The notes: a model not told the origin generated them from the sequence alone. Positions 24,900 through 34,363 are shown, counted from the first letter of the stretch. The stretch is 64,000 nt of DNA from Paracidobacterium acidisoli (GCF_003428625.2 NZ_QVQT02000002.1:279332-343331); one strand, 5' to 3'. Numbers and translations are program-made.

Positions 24900-25751
24900 A
24901 TGAGTGATCAGCCAGGCACCAGCAATCCCCCGTCGCAGCAGGAGCCGGTTTCCCCCGCGTGGCTCAGGACAGAACAGGCGCGTCATCCGCAGCGGCCCGA
25001 TCCACTGGCCTTTATCGAGCGGATCTTCACCGATTTCAGCGAGATTCACGGCGACCGCGCCTTTGGCGACGATCCTGCGATGATCTGCGGCATGGCCCGT
25101 TTCGATGGGCAGGAGGTGATGGTCATTGCCAACCTCAAGGGCCGCACCACCAAAGAGAAGGTGCATCGCAAATTCGGCATGCCCGATCCTGAGGGATACC
25201 GGAAGGCGCTGCGGGCGATGAAGCTGGCGGAGAAGTTCGGCCGTCCGGTGCTGACCTTTATCGATCTGATGGGCGCCAACCCCGGCCTCGGCGCGGAAGA
25301 GCGCGGACAGGCCGAGGCGATTGCGCGCAATCTGCTGGAGATGTCGCGGCTGCGGGTTCCGACCATTGCCACCATCACCGGCGAAGGCGGATCGGGCGGC
25401 GCGCTGGCGCTGGCCGTGGCCGACCGCGTGCTGATGCTGGAGCGGGCGATCTATTCGGTCATCTCGCCGGAAGCCTGCGCGTCGATCATGTGGCGCGACG
25501 CCTCAAAGCGGGCACTGGCTGCGGCGGCGCTGAAGGCGACTGCAGAGGATGTGCGGGCGCTGGAATGCGTGGACGATATCGTGCCCGAGCCGGAGAACGG
25601 CGCGCATGAGGATGGGCCTGGCGCAGCTTCGCTGCTGGCGGAGAAGCTGCACTGGCATCTCAATGAACTGCAGGCTCTGCAGGGCGACGAGATGCTGAAG
25701 CGCCGCTACGAAAAATTTCGCAATATGGCACAGTTCTATACCGCCGGATGA
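24900..25751 (+). CDS. accA: Acetyl-CoA carboxylase carboxyltransferase alpha subunit, divergent
   Basis: About 283 residues. It has the AccA core: LARHPQRP-like QARHPQRPDPLAFIERIF, GDRAFGDDPAMICGMARF, KGRTTKEKVHRKFGMPDPEGYRKALR, GAEERGQAEAIARNLLEMSRL, GEGGSGGALALAVADRV and YSVISPEACASIMW. Together with AccD it forms malonyl-CoA. Two departures are notable. The N-terminal coiled segment of most AccA proteins (about 50 residues) is missing. The conserved TPGAYPG is LMGANPG here. ATG 24900 is chosen; ATG 24888 and TTG 24864 are alternatives, all with weak ribosome binding sites just past a palindromic element. Confidence 0.85.
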   Translation: MSDQPGTSNPPSQQEPVSPAWLRTEQARHPQRPDPLAFIERIFTDFSEIHGDRAFGDDPAMICGMARFDGQEVMVIANLKGRTTKEKVHRKFGMPDPEGYRKALRAMKLAEKFGRPVLTFIDLMGANPGLGAEERGQAEAIARNLLEMSRLRVPTIATITGEGGSGGALALAVADRVLMLERAIYSVISPEACASIMWRDASKRALAAAALKATAEDVRALECVDDIVPEPENGAHEDGPGAASLLAEKLHWHLNELQALQGDEMLKRRYEKFRNMAQFYTAG

Positions 25752-25809
25752 TGATCAGCCGTTCCTCAGCCTCGCCGCGTCCGGTTCCGGCACCTCCCGG
25801 TGAGTGCGC

Positions 25810-26898
25810 ATGAGTTTCCCGAACCGTCTGCGCTCTCTCGCCTGGTTTCTGGTTGCAGCCGTTTACTACATTGTGGCGCAGCAGGTGGCCTTTCACTCGG
25901 CAAACGGACTGAGCTCGGGCGACTGGTTTGAGCTGGTGCATCGCAGCATGCTGCTGTTTCTCCTGCTGGCCGGCTTTGCCGCCATGGGCTACGTCGGGCA
26001 GCGGCAGCAGGAGCCGCTGAAGGCGATGGGGCTGGTGCTGCGTCCCGGATGGCGGAAGGAATTTGCCCTCGGCTCCGCGATCGGATGGGGCGGCGTCGTG
26101 GCCTGCGTGCTGCCCGTGGCGCTGATCGGCGGCCTGGTGGTGACCTTCTTTACCACCTGGCACCAGTTCCGCATGATTCTGCTGGACCTGCTGGTGCTGG
26201 CGATCGCGGCGCTGCTGGAGGAGGTCGCGTTCCGCGGCTATCCCTTCCAGCGGCTGATCGATGCCATCGGTCCGAATCTTGCGACTCTGGTGATGTGCCT
26301 GATCTTCGGCGCGGCGCATCTGCGCAATCCTGCCGCCACGGGAGCCAGCACGCTGGTGACGATCCTGGCGGGATGGCTGCTGTCGCTCGCGTATCTCAGA
26401 ACGCGGGCGCTGTGGGTGGGCTGGGGCTTTCACTTTGCATGGAATGCCAGCATGGCTGTGCTCTTCGGGCTGCCGATGAGCGGCATCACCGATTTTTCGC
26501 CGGTCATTCTGACCAACGCGCGCGGGCCGGCCTGGCTTACCGGCGACGGATACGGTCCGGAGGGAAGCCTGCTGGCGGTTCTGGTGCTGCTGGCACTGCT
26601 GGTGGTGATGGTGAAGGCGACGCGCGACCTGAAGCATCTGTATGCGCAGCCGGTGATCATCCCCGGAGGCATTCCGGTGGATATCGACGCGGCGGCGCGG
26701 CGGCAGCATGAAACCGCGATGGCCTCTCCGGCAGTCGTTGCGGAGCCGAAGCTGGTGCAGATTCTTCCGGCATCGGGCGGATCGTTTCCGCTTGCCTCAT
26801 CTCCTGCTTCGGATACGGTATCTTCTTCGCCCGAGGCAGCGGCGGCAGAGCGCCCGGCAGAAGAGTCACCGGAGAATCTTCCCGGCGGCGACGCATAG
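25810..26898 (+). CDS. CPBP-family intramembrane glutamic endopeptidase
   Basis: A 362-residue membrane protein with about seven hydrophobic segments. The CPBP/Abi motifs are intact: EEVAFRGY (Glu137/Glu138 catalytic pair and Arg), HLRNP, and FHFAWN. The C-terminal ~100 residues are a Pro/Ala/Ser-rich, probably cytoplasmic tail after the last membrane segment, longer than usual. Family members are prenyl-protease-like enzymes with roles ranging from signalling to bacteriocin immunity. It starts 59 bp after accA on the same strand. ATG 25810 is preferred over GTG 25804. Confidence 0.83.
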   Translation: MSFPNRLRSLAWFLVAAVYYIVAQQVAFHSANGLSSGDWFELVHRSMLLFLLLAGFAAMGYVGQRQQEPLKAMGLVLRPGWRKEFALGSAIGWGGVVACVLPVALIGGLVVTFFTTWHQFRMILLDLLVLAIAALLEEVAFRGYPFQRLIDAIGPNLATLVMCLIFGAAHLRNPAATGASTLVTILAGWLLSLAYLRTRALWVGWGFHFAWNASMAVLFGLPMSGITDFSPVILTNARGPAWLTGDGYGPEGSLLAVLVLLALLVVMVKATRDLKHLYAQPVIIPGGIPVDIDAAARRQHETAMASPAVVAEPKLVQILPASGGSFPLASSPASDTVSSSPEAAAAERPAEESPENLPGGDA

Positions 26899-27037
26899 CC
26901 AGCCGTATCGAATACTTCGCGCTGAAGAGCACGGCGGTTTTCGCTCCTGTCAAAGAGAAACCGGCGCAGACCCCTCGGCATGCTTGCAAATTGGCGGCAG
27001 CAGGCCCATTCTGTTACCAGTTCGTTGTGGGGGCCTC

Positions 27038-28348
27038 ATGCGAAGGTCCATATCAGCCGGCCCAATCCGCTCCAGGCTGCTGTTTCCGGCGGCATCGATC
27101 ACGCTTACAGCGCTTCTTATCCCTGTGTTCTGCGGCGCATCGGCCCATGCCCAGGTCTTTGTCGTGCAGTCGGAGCACATCGACGGACACTACCTCGAAT
27201 TCAAGCCCACTCATGTAGCGCTGCCGACGCAGCCGATGACGGAGCGCACGCGGCGCGATCTGCTGCGCTTTCTTACCGCCGAGCAGGGCTTTGCCATGCG
27301 TCCGCTGCCCATCGGCGAGCTGACGCTGCGCGCCAACGGCGACATGCACCCCTCGGGCTCGGATTACATCACCGAGCTGCAGTCGAAGGGCATCTCGGTC
27401 AAGCCTGCCGGACGGGTCACGATCACGAATGTGGTGATTCGCGGCGACCGGATCGTGCTCGACTTCAACGGCGGGCCGTACCGCAAACACCGCTTCCTGC
27501 GTCATATTTCGGTCGGAGCCGATCCGAACTACACCGCACCGGTGGTGCAGGATGATCCGCAGGCGCCGACCGGCTCGCGCCTGACGCTGCTCTTCGACCA
27601 CAGCCTTCCGGAGGTTACCGGGATGCAGGTCGAGGAGCTGATGAAGCCGATCATCGACTTTTCGGTGAAGACGCCGCTCGAAGCCTATACGGATACGCTG
27701 CCGCCGTTTCTGCGCGCCGCGATCCTGGCGCACCACGTTCTGGTGGGCATGAACACCGATATGGTGCTCAGCGCGAAGGGTCAGCCCATCGGCAAAATGC
27801 GCGAGCAGGAGGGCCAGATGCCCTTCGAGGTATGGATTTACGGCGAAGCGCCCCAGGACGTGGAGTTCGTCCGCATCAACGGCAACCGCGTGATTCGCGT
27901 GGAAGATGCCAGCGTGGGCAAGCCGGTGGTGGTGCGCACGGCGGATGAGATGGGCGACTACTGGAACACGCAGCCGAATCCGAATATCCGCGAGGTGAAG
28001 CTCGGCGATCAGGGGCCGGCCTCGGCGGCCGAAGAGGATGCCCGGAAGAATGTGCCGACGCTGCGCCAGGGCGGCGAAAAGCTGCCGAACGACAACGACG
28101 CGAATCATCCGGTGATGGGTCCGGTCAACTTCCCGAAGTCGCAGCCGAACGACAAACCGGCAGCGGTGCCCGCGTCTGCGCAGCAGCAGCCGCCTTCGGC
28201 TCCGGCACAGCCGGCCGCGTCGTCTGCATCTTCGCAGAATCCGCCACCTTCGCTGAAGACTCCGCCCTCTCTGAAGACGCCACCGCCGGCGCAGGGAAGC
28301 CCCGCGCCGCCGCAGAACTACGTGGCGATCAACAGACCTGTAAATTAA
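27038..28348 (+). CDS. Secreted protein of unknown function with Pro-rich repeat tail
   Basis: A 436-residue protein. It has a signal peptide (hydrophobic stretch ending CGASAHAQ) and a conserved-looking globular middle with HIDGHYLEFKPTHVALPTQP, FLTAEQGFAMRPLPIG, VVIRGDRIVLDFNGGPYRKH and EAPQDVEFVRINGNRVIRVE. The last ~90 residues are a Pro/Ala/Ser-rich tail with the direct repeat PPSLKTPPSLKTPP. No enzyme motif was recognised. The start is ATG 27038 behind GGGGG; a much longer frame from 26708 is not supported. It converges with the chagasin-like gene, overlapping its stop by four bases. Confidence 0.7.
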   Translation: MRRSISAGPIRSRLLFPAASITLTALLIPVFCGASAHAQVFVVQSEHIDGHYLEFKPTHVALPTQPMTERTRRDLLRFLTAEQGFAMRPLPIGELTLRANGDMHPSGSDYITELQSKGISVKPAGRVTITNVVIRGDRIVLDFNGGPYRKHRFLRHISVGADPNYTAPVVQDDPQAPTGSRLTLLFDHSLPEVTGMQVEELMKPIIDFSVKTPLEAYTDTLPPFLRAAILAHHVLVGMNTDMVLSAKGQPIGKMREQEGQMPFEVWIYGEAPQDVEFVRINGNRVIRVEDASVGKPVVVRTADEMGDYWNTQPNPNIREVKLGDQGPASAAEEDARKNVPTLRQGGEKLPNDNDANHPVMGPVNFPKSQPNDKPAAVPASAQQQPPSAPAQPAASSASSQNPPPSLKTPPSLKTPPPAQGSPAPPQNYVAINRPVN

Positions 28349-28656
28349 GCGGCGCTCTGACCGTCCGCTATAACGGTCAGTGCGATCTCGTGCGTCGACT
28401 GCGGCTCTCCGGGCGCAAAGCGCCGGATCAGCACGAAGCGGATACAGGTTTCGCCGGGAGCCAGTGCGGTGAGCTGGAAGCGCTGGTCGAGGCTGCCCTG
28501 AAGCGCGCCGCTTGCTTCGCTGGCGTCATTGAGAATCTCTTCGACAGAGACGATCCCGGCATCGGCAGAGACCATACTCCACTGGTAACCCGCCGATCCG
28601 TGACCGGGAAGAGCGAGCATCTGCTGCTCGCCCTTCCGGAGTGTGAGTGTTTCCAT
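28345..28656 (-). CDS. Chagasin-like cysteine protease inhibitor (I42 family)
   Basis: A 103-residue protein with no signal peptide. It shows the immunoglobulin-like pattern of I42 inhibitors: TLRKGEQQMLALPGHGSAGYQW, where the G-Y-x-W of the first inhibitory loop is kept; FQLTALAPGETCIRFVLIRR in the position of the third loop; and the end strand HEIALTVIADG. The NPTTG and RPW loops of chagasin are altered. It starts 15 bp after the papain-like protease gene on the same strand, behind AGGAGG, so protease and inhibitor are surely co-expressed. It most likely shields the cytoplasm from its neighbour's activity. Confidence 0.75.
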   Translation of the reverse strand: METLTLRKGEQQMLALPGHGSAGYQWSMVSADAGIVSVEEILNDASEASGALQGSLDQRFQLTALAPGETCIRFVLIRRFAPGEPQSTHEIALTVIADGQSAA

Positions 28657-28671
28657 GTTCCTCCTGCGTAT

Positions 28672-30840
28672 TTACGACACGGTCGAGCCGACGATCGGCC
28701 CGGCCTGCCAGACGAGATTCGAGGAATCGCGCCAGAAGTGCTGCAGTGAGCCATCGTTCAGCAGGGCGATGAGCTCGAGGTTAAAGCCGAAGCTCGACTG
28801 AATCAGTCCAAGCACCTGTTTGATGCCGGAACCGAAGGATGCGCTCATGGCCCATGTGGTTGTGGCGGTCTTCGGCGCGGCGGTGTACCAGTGCTGGATG
28901 GCGCCGTTGACGGCAACGCACAGCTCGTAGTTGCCGGGGACGGTCTCATCGGTGGCGTTGTACATGCCCTGGATCATGACCGGCGCCGTGCTGACGCCGG
29001 AGCCGAAGGTTTCGCAGGCCTGCCAGGCCGCACCGGCCGGATCGTTGCGCCAGTAACGCTGCATGACTCCGGAGCCGTCAACGGCGATCACATCGAGTCC
29101 GTTGTCGAAGCGCTGGATCAGGGATGCTCCACTGGCTTCGATGCCGGAACCGAAGAGCGGGCCTGCATTCCAGACATTACCGCCGGAGTTGTTCCGCCAG
29201 TAATGCTGCAGCTCGGAGATCAGGAACGGGTTGACGATGGGAGACTTGATGGGGATGGTGCTGACCGGCGCCGTGCTGACCGGAGTGGGTTCCACCGGCA
29301 GCTTGCCGATCTCGACGGCCTTCGGCTCCTTCTCCTCATGCGCGGCTGCGGCGGCAACCGGGTTCGGATCGACGACGATGGTGCTCCTCGTGACGCGGAA
29401 GACCACTTCAAAATTGCCGGGAGCGCCGTAATTGCTCTGAATGAAGCCCGGAGCGCCTGTGACATCGTTGGGGCCGAAGACGCCGCCGTCGTCCCACTGC
29501 CCGGCGCTCTGGTCGTAGTAGCGATGGTGGAGCTGGCTGCCTGTGGTGCGGTAGATGTACTCGAAGTTGCGGTTGTATGTCGTTCCGCGGGCGCAGGGGC
29601 TGGCGGCGCAGTCGTTGCCGACGGTCTCGGCGAGGCTCCAGTTGAGCGAGACGCCGTCGCGCCAGTAGTGGCGGATGGCGTTGCCGGGGGCCTGGGTCCA
29701 GAGCTCGAAGTTCCGGTTCAGGCTGCCGTCTCCACTCTCGTAAAGGCTGCCGTTGTGGGAGCGGCGCTTGGTCCAGGGATCGGGATTGACGTTGGCGCCG
29801 GGCACGCCGAACTTGGCGTTGTTGTCGATGTCGGCCTGTCCGTAGCCGAACCAGCCGTAGCCTTCCATGCCCCAGCCGGTATTCCACGAGTTGCGGATGA
29901 GCCAGGCCTGTTTGCTGTCGTCGTATCCGACGATGACGATGCAGTGGCCTCCGGCAACGCCGGTCGAGGTATTGGCGGTGTAGACGCCGGAGTTGGGGCC
30001 GTACCCGAAGAAGTCGTTATACACGGTGAAGCAGGCCGAGAGCGGGCCGACGTTGTCGATCCACGACTTCTGGTCCTGAATATTGCTGAGGGTGACGTAG
30101 TCGGCAAGTTTTACCGTGCGTCCGTCGCGGTCGGAGGTGGGCTTGTAGGCCTCGTTGCTCGTCTCGTACGGCCAGGAGCCGGGATCGGCGACGCCATTCG
30201 TCTTCATCCAGTTGAAGGCGGTGGTAGGCCAGCCAGTGGTGCCGCAGCTGGCTCCAAGCCCGTCGTGCACGTCGCCTTCAGAGCGGAGGCTCCAGATGGA
30301 GTGCTCGATGCGCGTCATGGCCTCGACCACGCCGACGGCGCTGAAGACCCAGCAGGATTCGCAGGGGCCCTGATCCTTGATCTTCGTAAGCCAGGGCCAG
30401 CCGAAGCGGTTGCGCCAGTCGACCGCGGCGCTGGCGCCGGCTCCGGCGGCGGGAGCGGGCGCAGGCTCCGGGACCGGAGGCTTAACCGGCTCAACGGGCA
30501 GCTTGCCGACAGGAAGAGCTTCAGGACCGAGGATGGGCTTTTCGAGAACCGGAGCCTTGAGGTTGATGGGGCTCTGCAGCTCGACGGGCAGATTCTTCAG
30601 CTGCAGCAGACCGCGGTCGACGCGAAGCTGCCGGAGGAAGGGATTCGAGGAGACGGTGCTGATAAACGGCGTGATGTCGATGCGCTCGACGCTGGTGACT
30701 TTGACGGCCTGGGTGAGATCGCCGCCCGTAGGGTAGGTTTTAACGACATCGCTGTCCTTCAGTCTTTCGTCGACGGTCCACTTCGCGTTGGATGCCTGCA
30801 GAGCTTTGCGAAGCTCTCCGGCAGTAAGAGCGTTTGCCAT
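28672..30840 (-). CDS. Papain-like (C1A) cysteine protease with C-terminal lectin-like beta-propeller repeats
   Basis: 722 residues. Residues ~1-145 form a propeptide-like and Pro-rich region. The papain domain has Gln157 and Cys163 in KDQGPCESCWVF, His299 in GGHCIVIVGYDD and Asn317 in RNSWNTGWGMEGYGWFGYG, with papain spacing. From ~370 come at least seven blades with Y/F-W-R and GPxFGSG-like endings (HYWRNNSGGNVWNAGPLFGS, RYWRNDPAGAAW, HFWRDSSNLVWQAGP), resembling PLL/fucose-lectin propellers. A linker motif IGKLPVEP/VGKLPVEP occurs on both sides of the protease domain. No signal peptide is visible, although substrate and lectin parts suggest action outside the cell. ATG 30840 has AGGAG upstream. 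Confidence 0.87.
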   Translation of the reverse strand: MANALTAGELRKALQASNAKWTVDERLKDSDVVKTYPTGGDLTQAVKVTSVERIDITPFISTVSSNPFLRQLRVDRGLLQLKNLPVELQSPINLKAPVLEKPILGPEALPVGKLPVEPVKPPVPEPAPAPAAGAGASAAVDWRNRFGWPWLTKIKDQGPCESCWVFSAVGVVEAMTRIEHSIWSLRSEGDVHDGLGASCGTTGWPTTAFNWMKTNGVADPGSWPYETSNEAYKPTSDRDGRTVKLADYVTLSNIQDQKSWIDNVGPLSACFTVYNDFFGYGPNSGVYTANTSTGVAGGHCIVIVGYDDSKQAWLIRNSWNTGWGMEGYGWFGYGQADIDNNAKFGVPGANVNPDPWTKRRSHNGSLYESGDGSLNRNFELWTQAPGNAIRHYWRDGVSLNWSLAETVGNDCAASPCARGTTYNRNFEYIYRTTGSQLHHRYYDQSAGQWDDGGVFGPNDVTGAPGFIQSNYGAPGNFEVVFRVTRSTIVVDPNPVAAAAAHEEKEPKAVEIGKLPVEPTPVSTAPVSTIPIKSPIVNPFLISELQHYWRNNSGGNVWNAGPLFGSGIEASGASLIQRFDNGLDVIAVDGSGVMQRYWRNDPAGAAWQACETFGSGVSTAPVMIQGMYNATDETVPGNYELCVAVNGAIQHWYTAAPKTATTTWAMSASFGSGIKQVLGLIQSSFGFNLELIALLNDGSLQHFWRDSSNLVWQAGPIVGSTVS

Positions 30841-31160
30841 TGGATTTTCTCCTGAGTGATTCCGTGCAGTGGCTGCCGGCACGGGAGGAGAGCGGAGGGG
30901 CGGCGCGCGGGCATCGTAGAACGGGTTGTTGCTGACAGGAAAGTGAGCCGGGCGGGGCGAACGTTTCAGTCCGGGGCGAAAATTGATGGAAAATCTACCG
31001 CTGCAATCTGATGTAAACTACTGGGAGCGAGTCCGGTACCCTTCTGCATTGTCCCCTGCACTGTTTCCCGACGTGATCAGGTGAATCGCCCGGAAGACCG
31101 GAGCGCAACTGCGCCTCCCGCCATATATGAGCCGGAGAAGTTTGAGGAGTTATTGTTCCG
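30841..31160. other. Intergenic region between divergent protease and zinc-ribbon genes
   Basis: About 320 bp with no supported gene. It should hold both divergent promoters. No clear -35/-10 pair was found; AACGTTT within GCGAACGTTTCAG (around 30957-30969) resembles half of the LacI-type operator at 41013 but is not palindromic. Confidence 0.4.
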
Positions 31161-31340
31161 ATGGCCAAGATTGCCAAGACAGCCGACCGTAAGAAAGTGA
31201 TGGATACCTCCAAGAGCACCGATTGTCCGAAGTGCTCGAAGCCGACCCGCATTGTGAAGCGCGTCAAGGACCGCGAGCGCGGCACGCCGGGCGGCGTTTA
31301 CATCTCCTGCTCCGCCTGCGAGTTTCACGAAAAGCTGTAG
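31161..31340 (+). CDS. Small zinc-ribbon protein, 59 residues
   Basis: Starts MAKIAKTADRKKVMDTSKST and has two CxxC knuckles: CPKCSKPT and SCSACEFHEKL, 25 residues between the inner cysteines. The N-terminal half is Lys-rich. The codon use is like the neighbours, GAGGAG lies 11 bases before the ATG, and a strong terminator follows 34 bp after the stop, so this is a real monocistronic gene. The architecture suggests a nucleic-acid or ribosome-associated zinc ribbon. It is not ribosomal protein L33 or L32 as far as the sequence can be read. Confidence 0.75.
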   Translation: MAKIAKTADRKKVMDTSKSTDCPKCSKPTRIVKRVKDRERGTPGGVYISCSACEFHEKL

Positions 31341-31373
31341 TCTGCGGAGATCAGGATCGGGGTACGCCGATCG

Positions 31374-31399
31374 AAGGCCCGGCCAGCGCCGGGCCTTTT
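31374..31399 (+). terminator. Intrinsic terminator of the zinc-ribbon gene
   Basis: A perfect 10-bp stem AAGGCCCGGC/GCCGGGCCTT with loop CAGC and TTTT. Confidence 0.85.
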
Positions 31400-31547
31400 C
31401 TCTGGAGCCGGACTTTCGGGGAGCCGGCACGCCGGTCCGGTTGACACTGCGGCCGCCGCCCTGTTAGGTTTCACCGAATTACCTCCCTCCGTGCGTCTTC
31501 TGAGGGCTGAACGACGGTGCTCAGCTTCTGCCCTGGGGTCCTCATAA

Positions 31548-32066
<519 letters not shown>

Positions 32067-32077
32067 GCCGGGAAGGC

Positions 32078-32737
32078 TCAGCGCGACGCGGCTTCGAGGC
32101 CGTCGAAGAGGTGGCCCATCTTCTCCTGCTTGACCTTCAGATAGCGCTCGAAGGTATCCTCAGCCGGTACTTCGGCGGAGACGCGCTCCACCACGGCGAT
32201 GCCGGCATCGGTGAGCGCCTGTATCTTTTCGGGATTGTTGGTGACGAGCCGCACGGCGGGCACGCCCAGCTCGCGCAGGATCGCGGCGGGCAGCTCGAAC
32301 TGCCGGCAGTCGGCCTTGTAGCCCAGCTTTTCGTTGGCTTCGATGGTGTCGTAGCCCTGGTCCTGCAGCTCGTAGGCCCGCAGCTTGGCCATCAGGCCGA
32401 TGCCGCGGCCCTCCTGCTGCTCGTAGAGCAGGATGCCGGTGCCTGCGGCGGTGATCTTCGCGAGCGCAAGCTCGAGCTGCAGACGGCAGTCGCAGCGCAG
32501 GGAATGGAAGACGTCTCCGGTAAGGCACTGCGAGTGGATACGCACCAGCGGCGGCGCGGCGTGAATGTCGCCCATCACCAGCGCCACGGCGCTCTCGATC
32601 TTGTGGGCCGGAACCGGCACGCCGTCACGGCAGGGCTCGGGATTGGCGATGACGCCTTCAAACCCGAGGATGCGAAAGTGACCCCAGCGCGTGGGAAAAT
32701 CCGCGTCAGCAACCTTGCAGACTGATTCGAACGGCAT
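32078..32737 (-). CDS. ribA: GTP cyclohydrolase II
   Basis: A 219-residue enzyme. It has the zinc site C-x10-C-x-C in CLTGDVFHSLRCDC, the substrate region RIHSQ, YEQQEGRGIGL, and the C-terminal KLGYKADCRQFELPAAIL with VRLVTNNPEK. It converts GTP to 2,5-diamino-6-ribosylamino-4-pyrimidinone 5'-phosphate, the first step of riboflavin synthesis. It is the stand-alone form, not fused to RibB. No other riboflavin gene or FMN riboswitch was seen next to it. Confidence 0.93.
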   Translation of the reverse strand: MPFESVCKVADADFPTRWGHFRILGFEGVIANPEPCRDGVPVPAHKIESAVALVMGDIHAAPPLVRIHSQCLTGDVFHSLRCDCRLQLELALAKITAAGTGILLYEQQEGRGIGLMAKLRAYELQDQGYDTIEANEKLGYKADCRQFELPAAILRELGVPAVRLVTNNPEKIQALTDAGIAVVERVSAEVPAEDTFERYLKVKQEKMGHLFDGLEAASR

Positions 32738-32849
32738 GCCTTCATTATAGGGCGCTGATAAAACGGGCGCTTCCGCCGCGGCAGTCGCCTGCAGTCAAAT
32801 GGCAAAAAAGTGACAAAGCAGAGGCACGCGGACGAAGAACGCGCCGGGC

Positions 32850-33536
32850 TCAGCCGGTGACGAGGGCCATGGTGAAGCCGTCGTAGCCCTTGTTGCCGAC
32901 GGTCTGGATAGTCGTGGCCGTGACGCGGGGCTCGGCGAAGAGCTGCTCGTTGAAGCGGCGGACGCCCTGAATGCGCGGATCGGTGCTGGCCGGGTTGGTG
33001 ACCTCACCATCGCGGATCACGTTGTCGACGAGGATGAGCGTGCCGCGGCGCGCCAGCCGCAGGGACCAGTCGAAGTAGTGCGGGATGTTCTCCTTGTCGG
33101 CGTCGATGAAGATCAGGTCGAAGGGCTCGGAGGAGCCGGCGGCGACCTGGGGCAGGGTATCGAGGGCGCGGCCGAGGCGCAGATCGACGACGCCGCTCAG
33201 TCCGGCACGAGCGATATTGGCTCCGGCGACGGCGGCATGCTTCGGGTCGGCTTCGAGGGTGATGAGGCGGCCGCTCTCAGGCAGGGCGCGGGCCAGCCAG
33301 ATGGTGCTGTAGCCGCCGAGGGTGCCGATCTCGAGGATGCGGCGCGCGCCCATGAGCCGCGCGAGCAGGTGGAGCTGCTTGCCCTGCGGAGCGGAGACGG
33401 CAATCTGCGGCAGTCCGGCCTCGGCGCTGGCGGCAAGCGCGGCATCGAGAACGGGATCGGCGGGGATGAGCTGTTCGGAGATGTAGGCGTCGACGGCGGT
33501 CCAGAGCTGCAGCGGAGTTTTCTCTTCGGTGGCCAT
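32850..33536 (-). CDS. O-methyltransferase family 3 (catechol-type SAM methyltransferase)
   Basis: A 228-residue class I methyltransferase. It has the SAM motif ILEIGTLGGYSTIWLARALP, the metal-site region FDLIFIDADKENIPHYFDWSL and LVDNVIRDGEV, and the terminal NKGYDGFTMALV. The family methylates catechol-type hydroxyls in a Mg2+-dependent way. It is followed at a distance by a TetR gene in the same direction, which may control it. The substrate cannot be told from the sequence. Confidence 0.88.
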   Translation of the reverse strand: MATEEKTPLQLWTAVDAYISEQLIPADPVLDAALAASAEAGLPQIAVSAPQGKQLHLLARLMGARRILEIGTLGGYSTIWLARALPESGRLITLEADPKHAAVAGANIARAGLSGVVDLRLGRALDTLPQVAAGSSEPFDLIFIDADKENIPHYFDWSLRLARRGTLILVDNVIRDGEVTNPASTDPRIQGVRRFNEQLFAEPRVTATTIQTVGNKGYDGFTMALVTG

Positions 33537-33624
33537 GGGAACTCTTCAGTGAGGATGGAATTGCGCCCTTCCATCGTGCGACAGGCGGGCGGTGATGCGC
33601 AAGGCGGCTGCGGCTCGATGAGGA

Positions 33625-34194
33625 TCAGTCGCCGGCGATGGCCGTCCAGGAGGCTTCGGCGATCTTCTTCAGCGTGGCCGGGGAGAATTCCTTCGCAGAC
33701 TTTGCGAGATTTGCCGCGAGGCCGAAGGAGAGGCTGTCGATCGCCTCCTGCGGCAGGTCGCTGAGCCGGCCGCCTTTGCTGCGGGGGCGAAAGATCCGGA
33801 TCAGACGGGCGATGCCGGGATCGGTCTCGTCCACTTCGTCTGCGGAGACCTCTTCGCAGTACGGCGAACTCAGATACTGATCGAGAAAGCGCGTTTCGCG
33901 GAGGTGCGTGCGGTAGAAGGAGTAGGCGTTGAGCCAGAAGTGCAGGTAGGCCTCGCGCAGCGTCATGCTTTCGGAGTAGCCGCTGAGGACCACCTCGAGC
34001 TTGAAGGACTTCACCCGCTGATAGAGCGCGTGAATCAGATCGTCCTTGCTGGGGAAGTAGTGATAGATGACGCCGGGGCTGGCTCCGGAGCGCTTTGCCA
34101 GAACGGACATGGGCGCATTGTGAAAGCCGCGCTCGGCGATCAGATCGAGCATGGTTTCGAGAATGGCTTCCTTCTTGTCGCTTCCGGGGGGCAT
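33625..34194 (-). CDS. TetR/AcrR-family transcriptional regulator
   Basis: About 189 residues. The N-terminal helix-turn-helix is plain: ILETMLDLIAERGFHNAPMS, then LAKRSGASPGVIYHYFPSKD DLIHALY. The C-terminal ligand-binding part is divergent as usual. ATG 34194 is chosen, with AAGGAG 12 bases upstream; a frame to 34242 adds an Arg-rich stretch. It lies between the O-methyltransferase and a divergent histidine kinase and may act on either promoter. Confidence 0.87.
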   Translation of the reverse strand: MPPGSDKKEAILETMLDLIAERGFHNAPMSVLAKRSGASPGVIYHYFPSKDDLIHALYQRVKSFKLEVVLSGYSESMTLREAYLHFWLNAYSFYRTHLRETRFLDQYLSSPYCEEVSADEVDETDPGIARLIRIFRPRSKGGRLSDLPQEAIDSLSFGLAANLAKSAKEFSPATLKKIAEASWTAIAGD

Positions 34195-34363
34195 CGCCGG
34201 GTTTCGTCTCCTTGATTCTCTACGCGGCCCCTGACGGACCATTGCGGGGCGTGCAAAACGAACATTCTAACAGCCGCTTCCGGCGCTCATTTTCTTCGAT
34301 GAGCGGGACGGCCGCGAGAGAGGAAGGCTTTCGCGGTGTGCCTTTCTGCCGTTAAATAGAGAC

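Noticed and set aside
28891..30855. 654-residue plus-strand frame opposite the papain-like gene
   Set aside because: Antisense shadow with no motif; the protease catalytic residues are on the other strand.
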